Origin: an uncultured Lachnospiraceae bacterium
GTDB lineage: Bacteria > Bacillota > Clostridia > Lachnospirales > Lachnospiraceae
Direction: 5' to 3'
Assembly: GCA_910584945.1 (NCBI GenBank)
Contig: CAJUDY010000012.1
Location: 11,823-75,822 of the forward strand
DNA: 64,000 nucleotides
Positions 62,051 through 64,000 of this stretch are shown here, piece by piece (within the stretch, counting starts at the first letter, position 1; each line of letters opens with the position of its first letter). The notes beneath the pieces are model-generated. The model searched no databases. It had not been told where the DNA came from and saw only the letters and a program-made list of their open reading frames with translations. The position numbers were made by a program, and so were the translations under genes.

Positions 62051-63054
62051 TCGTGTTCCTCCTTTGCCAGCTGATTGATCAGATTTGCGTAGGATATGTA
62101 TTCCGGACAGACCGCGTCACAGCGTCCGCAGCCCACGCACATGGGCTCTCCGAACCGTTTCTCATAATCATAGATTTTGTGCATGACTTTGAAACGCATC
62201 CGTTCGCTTTGTTTTTTGCGGAAACTTCCGCCGCCGGCGATATCGGTGTAGCCGTCCACCTGACAGGAGGCCCATACTCTCCGGCGCTCTCCCACGTTCT
62301 CATTGTCCCGGTAGAGAATATCCTGCATGGTGAAGCAGGTGCAGGTGGGACAGACAAAGTTGCAGCGCCCGCAGCCGATACAGCGGCTTCCGTATGCTTC
62401 CCAGATGGGATGGTCAAAGGTTTCAGTAGAGAGATTTTTGGGAAGCGTGACCTTCTCGTTGTTCTCGGTGACATAGTCCGGCACGACCCCGCAGGATGGA
62501 GCGCCGGTCTTCTTTAAATAAGCGCACAGGGGGGAAGCGTCAGAAGGGCAGTCGATCCAGACAGAATCCCCTTCGCATTTTATATAGAGATCGTACCGGT
62601 CGGTCCGGTTGGTCCCCATGCTGACACAGAAGCCGGTATCGCAGGACTTCCGGCATCCCATGAGGACAAAGTCTGCTTTCTCCCGAAGACGCCGGTAGTA
62701 GAAGTCCTCCGGGCCGTTTTTCAGATAGATGGTATCGAGTCTCCTGAGAGCGTGCAGGTCACAACTTCGAAGGAAGATCAAAAGCCGCTTGTCCCTGCCG
62801 ACCGGGACGGTGGACGTATCCTCGGTGAAGTAGAAGAGGGTCTCGTTGATGGCAAGCAGCGTTTCTTTGAATGAATAGTCACTGCGGCGGTCGAACTCGA
62901 TCTCGTCTAAGGTGTGAACCTGGCCATACCGGATCACGTCTGTGTCAGAGAAGCATCCCTCGCCGGGGAAACATTTCGGCGCAAAAATATCATGGCTTTC
63001 CGACAGTTTAGCCAACCATTCGTCCGCCGCCTTTTTTGATATCAGATATCCCAT
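62047..63054 (-). CDS. asrA: Anaerobic sulfite reductase subunit A
   Basis: 335 residues. Two [4Fe-4S] ferredoxin-like motifs, CIGCGRCNFVCPTCTC and CVGCGRCDAVCPEY, in the C-terminal half; N-terminal part typical of AsrA/hydrogenase beta-like proteins (LLIFLRSCDLHALRRLD). Electron carrier subunit. AAAGGAG upstream; first gene after the GTGA-N6-TCAC box. Confidence 0.95.
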   Translation of the reverse strand: MGYLISKKAADEWLAKLSESHDIFAPKCFPGEGCFSDTDVIRYGQVHTLDEIEFDRRSDYSFKETLLAINETLFYFTEDTSTVPVGRDKRLLIFLRSCDLHALRRLDTIYLKNGPEDFYYRRLREKADFVLMGCRKSCDTGFCVSMGTNRTDRYDLYIKCEGDSVWIDCPSDASPLCAYLKKTGAPSCGVVPDYVTENNEKVTLPKNLSTETFDHPIWEAYGSRCIGCGRCNFVCPTCTCFTMQDILYRDNENVGERRRVWASCQVDGYTDIAGGGSFRKKQSERMRFKVMHKIYDYEKRFGEPMCVGCGRCDAVCPEYISYANLINQLAKEEHE

Positions 63055-63121
63055 AGCGTTACTCCTTTACATCAATGGTTTTGTAGTTGCATCCAGCATA
63101 CAGGACCAGAAAAAAAGATTC

Positions 63122-63137
63122 CGTGACGATGGTCACG
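63122..63137. promoter_or_regulatory. Crp/Fnr-type box ahead of asrABC
   Basis: CGTGAC-GATG-GTCACG, a perfect inverted repeat containing GTGA-N6-TCAC, with extended flanking symmetry (GATT...AATC). A minus-strand TATGCT at 63100-63095 would put the start near 63088, so the box centre is about 41.5 bp upstream, the class II activation spacing. Confidence 0.65.
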
Positions 63138-63152
63138 AAATCCGATATTTTT

Positions 63153-63854
63153 CTATGGGATCTTTCGATCAGGAATGGATTTGTAAAAATGAGAGATTTT
63201 TACAGGGTCAGGGATGCAGATTCTTTTCTTTTTCATGAGAATCAATCCCCGGTCGGAAAGCTTTTTGCAGACCCGGGAGGTCGTCTCCCTGGGAGCGCCC
63301 AGAAGGTCGGCCAGAAAGGTGATGCTAAGGTCCATGTCGATGAGGACTCCGTGTTCTGTGGGGATACCAAAGTCCCGGGCCAGCTTCCAGAGCTTGGAAG
63401 CCAGCTTGCGTTCCAGGTAGATACTGCCAACGGTATTTTTCAGCTGGTGTTCCAGACGCCAGATCTTTTTCTCCTGATACGAAAGCAGCGCGCGGGTGAG
63501 TCCGAAATCCTGTTCCATCAAAGAGAGCAGGACGTCTCTGGAAATCACATAGAGATGGCAGGGTTCCAGCGTCTCGCAGAAGATCGTGCTGATGTTCCCG
63601 GTAAGGCTTTCGTTGACCATACTGTCGGCTCCGAGGACAAAGAGAATTTTCCGATTACCGCAGCTGGTCAAGTTATATACGGCGGTTTTTCCGCTAAGAA
63701 GAAAAAAGATCTGATGATTGGTCTCGCGTGCCCGAAGGCAGCAGGTTCCTTTCTGACAGAAAACGGTCTTGCCTAGTTCCAGAAAGCGGGTGCGGGTGTG
63801 CTCGGCGCTGTGTTTCAGGAACCATAAAGCGTCGGCTTTTTGCTTTTGTTTCAT
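63153..63854 (-). CDS. Crp/Fnr-family transcription regulator
   Basis: 233 residues. N-terminal cNMP-binding-like barrel (IFFLLSGKTAVYNLT, LFVLGADSMVNE), dimer helix (LLSYQEKKIWRLEHQL) and C-terminal HTH (ITFLADLLGAPRETTSRVCKKL). Several N-terminal cysteines (VFCQKGTCC, TSCGN) could bind a cofactor, but no classical Fnr spacing is sure. Located upstream of asrABC on the same strand; probably its activator. Confidence 0.92.
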   Translation of the reverse strand: MKQKQKADALWFLKHSAEHTRTRFLELGKTVFCQKGTCCLRARETNHQIFFLLSGKTAVYNLTSCGNRKILFVLGADSMVNESLTGNISTIFCETLEPCHLYVISRDVLLSLMEQDFGLTRALLSYQEKKIWRLEHQLKNTVGSIYLERKLASKLWKLARDFGIPTEHGVLIDMDLSITFLADLLGAPRETTSRVCKKLSDRGLILMKKKRICIPDPVKISHFYKSIPDRKIP

Positions 63855-63879
63855 GGGGGAATCCTTTCTGCTTTATGCT

Positions 63880-63908
63880 ATTATACCGCAGACAGGGAAA
63901 AAATACAA
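63880..63908 (-). promoter_or_regulatory. Promoter of the Crp/Fnr-family gene
   Basis: On the minus strand TTGTAT (63908-63903), 17-base spacer, TATAAT (63885-63880). The last 90 bases of the window hold no gene I can support. Confidence 0.6.
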
Positions 63909-64000
63909 ATCAAAAGCCTTTAAACATATTGGCCGGAGTCCCTGCACGGGAGTTTGACAGTTGCATAATCCAAAAAGTACTCGCAGGTCGCATAAAACCT

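Noticed and set aside
1..64000. CRISPR arrays, prophage, insertion sequences and rRNA genes
   Set aside because: No regularly spaced repeats, transposase, integrase, phage structural frames or rRNA-like sequence were found by reading.

Overview
The window looks like a chromosomal segment of an anaerobic, spore-forming Clostridia species, most likely a Lachnospiraceae gut bacterium. Evidence: an mfd-prsA-spoVT neighbourhood like that of Bacillus and Clostridia, a GerA/GerB/GerC-type germination operon, ferredoxin-linked gene remnants, anaerobic sulfite reductase AsrABC, strong AGGAGG ribosome sites, and moderately GC-rich coding DNA with AT-rich intergenic DNA. Genus or species cannot be fixed from the sequence alone.

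Layout. 1-8.7 kb: 3' part of mfd, two PrsA-like lipoproteins, a GH25-like protein that has lost its catalytic residues, pncB and spoVT. 9.1 kb: tRNA-Gln(CTG). 9.2-11.6 kb (minus): glycerate kinase and iron alcohol dehydrogenase, divergent from 12-16.7 kb: a PRD regulator, a fructose-family PTS (IIA, IIB, IIC) and a class II aldolase. 16.8-22.8 kb: a NERD-like membrane protein, acyl-CoA ligase, CoA-transferase, 3-hydroxyacyl-CoA dehydrogenase and thiolase. 22.8-23.3 kb (minus): two small genes of 46 and 57 codons. 23.6-31.5 kb: a sugar-acid operon (DapA-family lyase, TRAP transporter, hydroxyacid dehydrogenase, KDPG-type aldolase, FGGY kinase, RpiR regulator). 31.6-34.9 kb: MgtC-like protein, XRE regulator, a 42-codon membrane peptide, acyl-ACP thioesterase, CvfB-like protein and a small conserved protein. 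35-50 kb: mostly core genes (dnaE, pfkA, an rRNA/tRNA methyltransferase, SleB-like hydrolase, NfeD/SPFH pair, argF, birA, dus, greA, lysS, ispE). 50-57.6 kb: germination genes, small unknown proteins, a MATE transporter and recQ. 57.6-58.35 kb: a gene graveyard with parts of four genes. 58.4-60.2 kb: PadR regulator plus a SEDS-family (FtsW/RodA) protein with an extra N-terminal domain. 60.3-63.9 kb (minus): asrABC and a Crp/Fnr-family regulator.

How genes may work together. The sugar-acid operon promoter carries two inverted repeats of the form GTART-N3-AYTAC. This resembles the site of HexR, an RpiR-family regulator of KDPG metabolism, and the operon itself ends with an RpiR gene and contains a KDPG-type aldolase. 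The PTS-aldolase operon lies back to back with glycerate kinase and alcohol dehydrogenase; together these could process a ketose 1-phosphate through triose and glycerate. The asr operon has a GTGA-N6-TCAC box about 41.5 bp before the likely start site, next to its own Crp/Fnr gene. The SEDS protein is translationally coupled to a PadR gene whose promoter holds two palindromes.

The most unusual points are the graveyard, a fused and truncated GerB-GerC protein, the PadR-SEDS pair, the inactive-looking GH25 protein, a 177-bp inverted-repeat-bounded element after the methyltransferase gene, and several small genes that are easily missed. All calls come from reading the sequence and recalled family motifs; no database search was possible.
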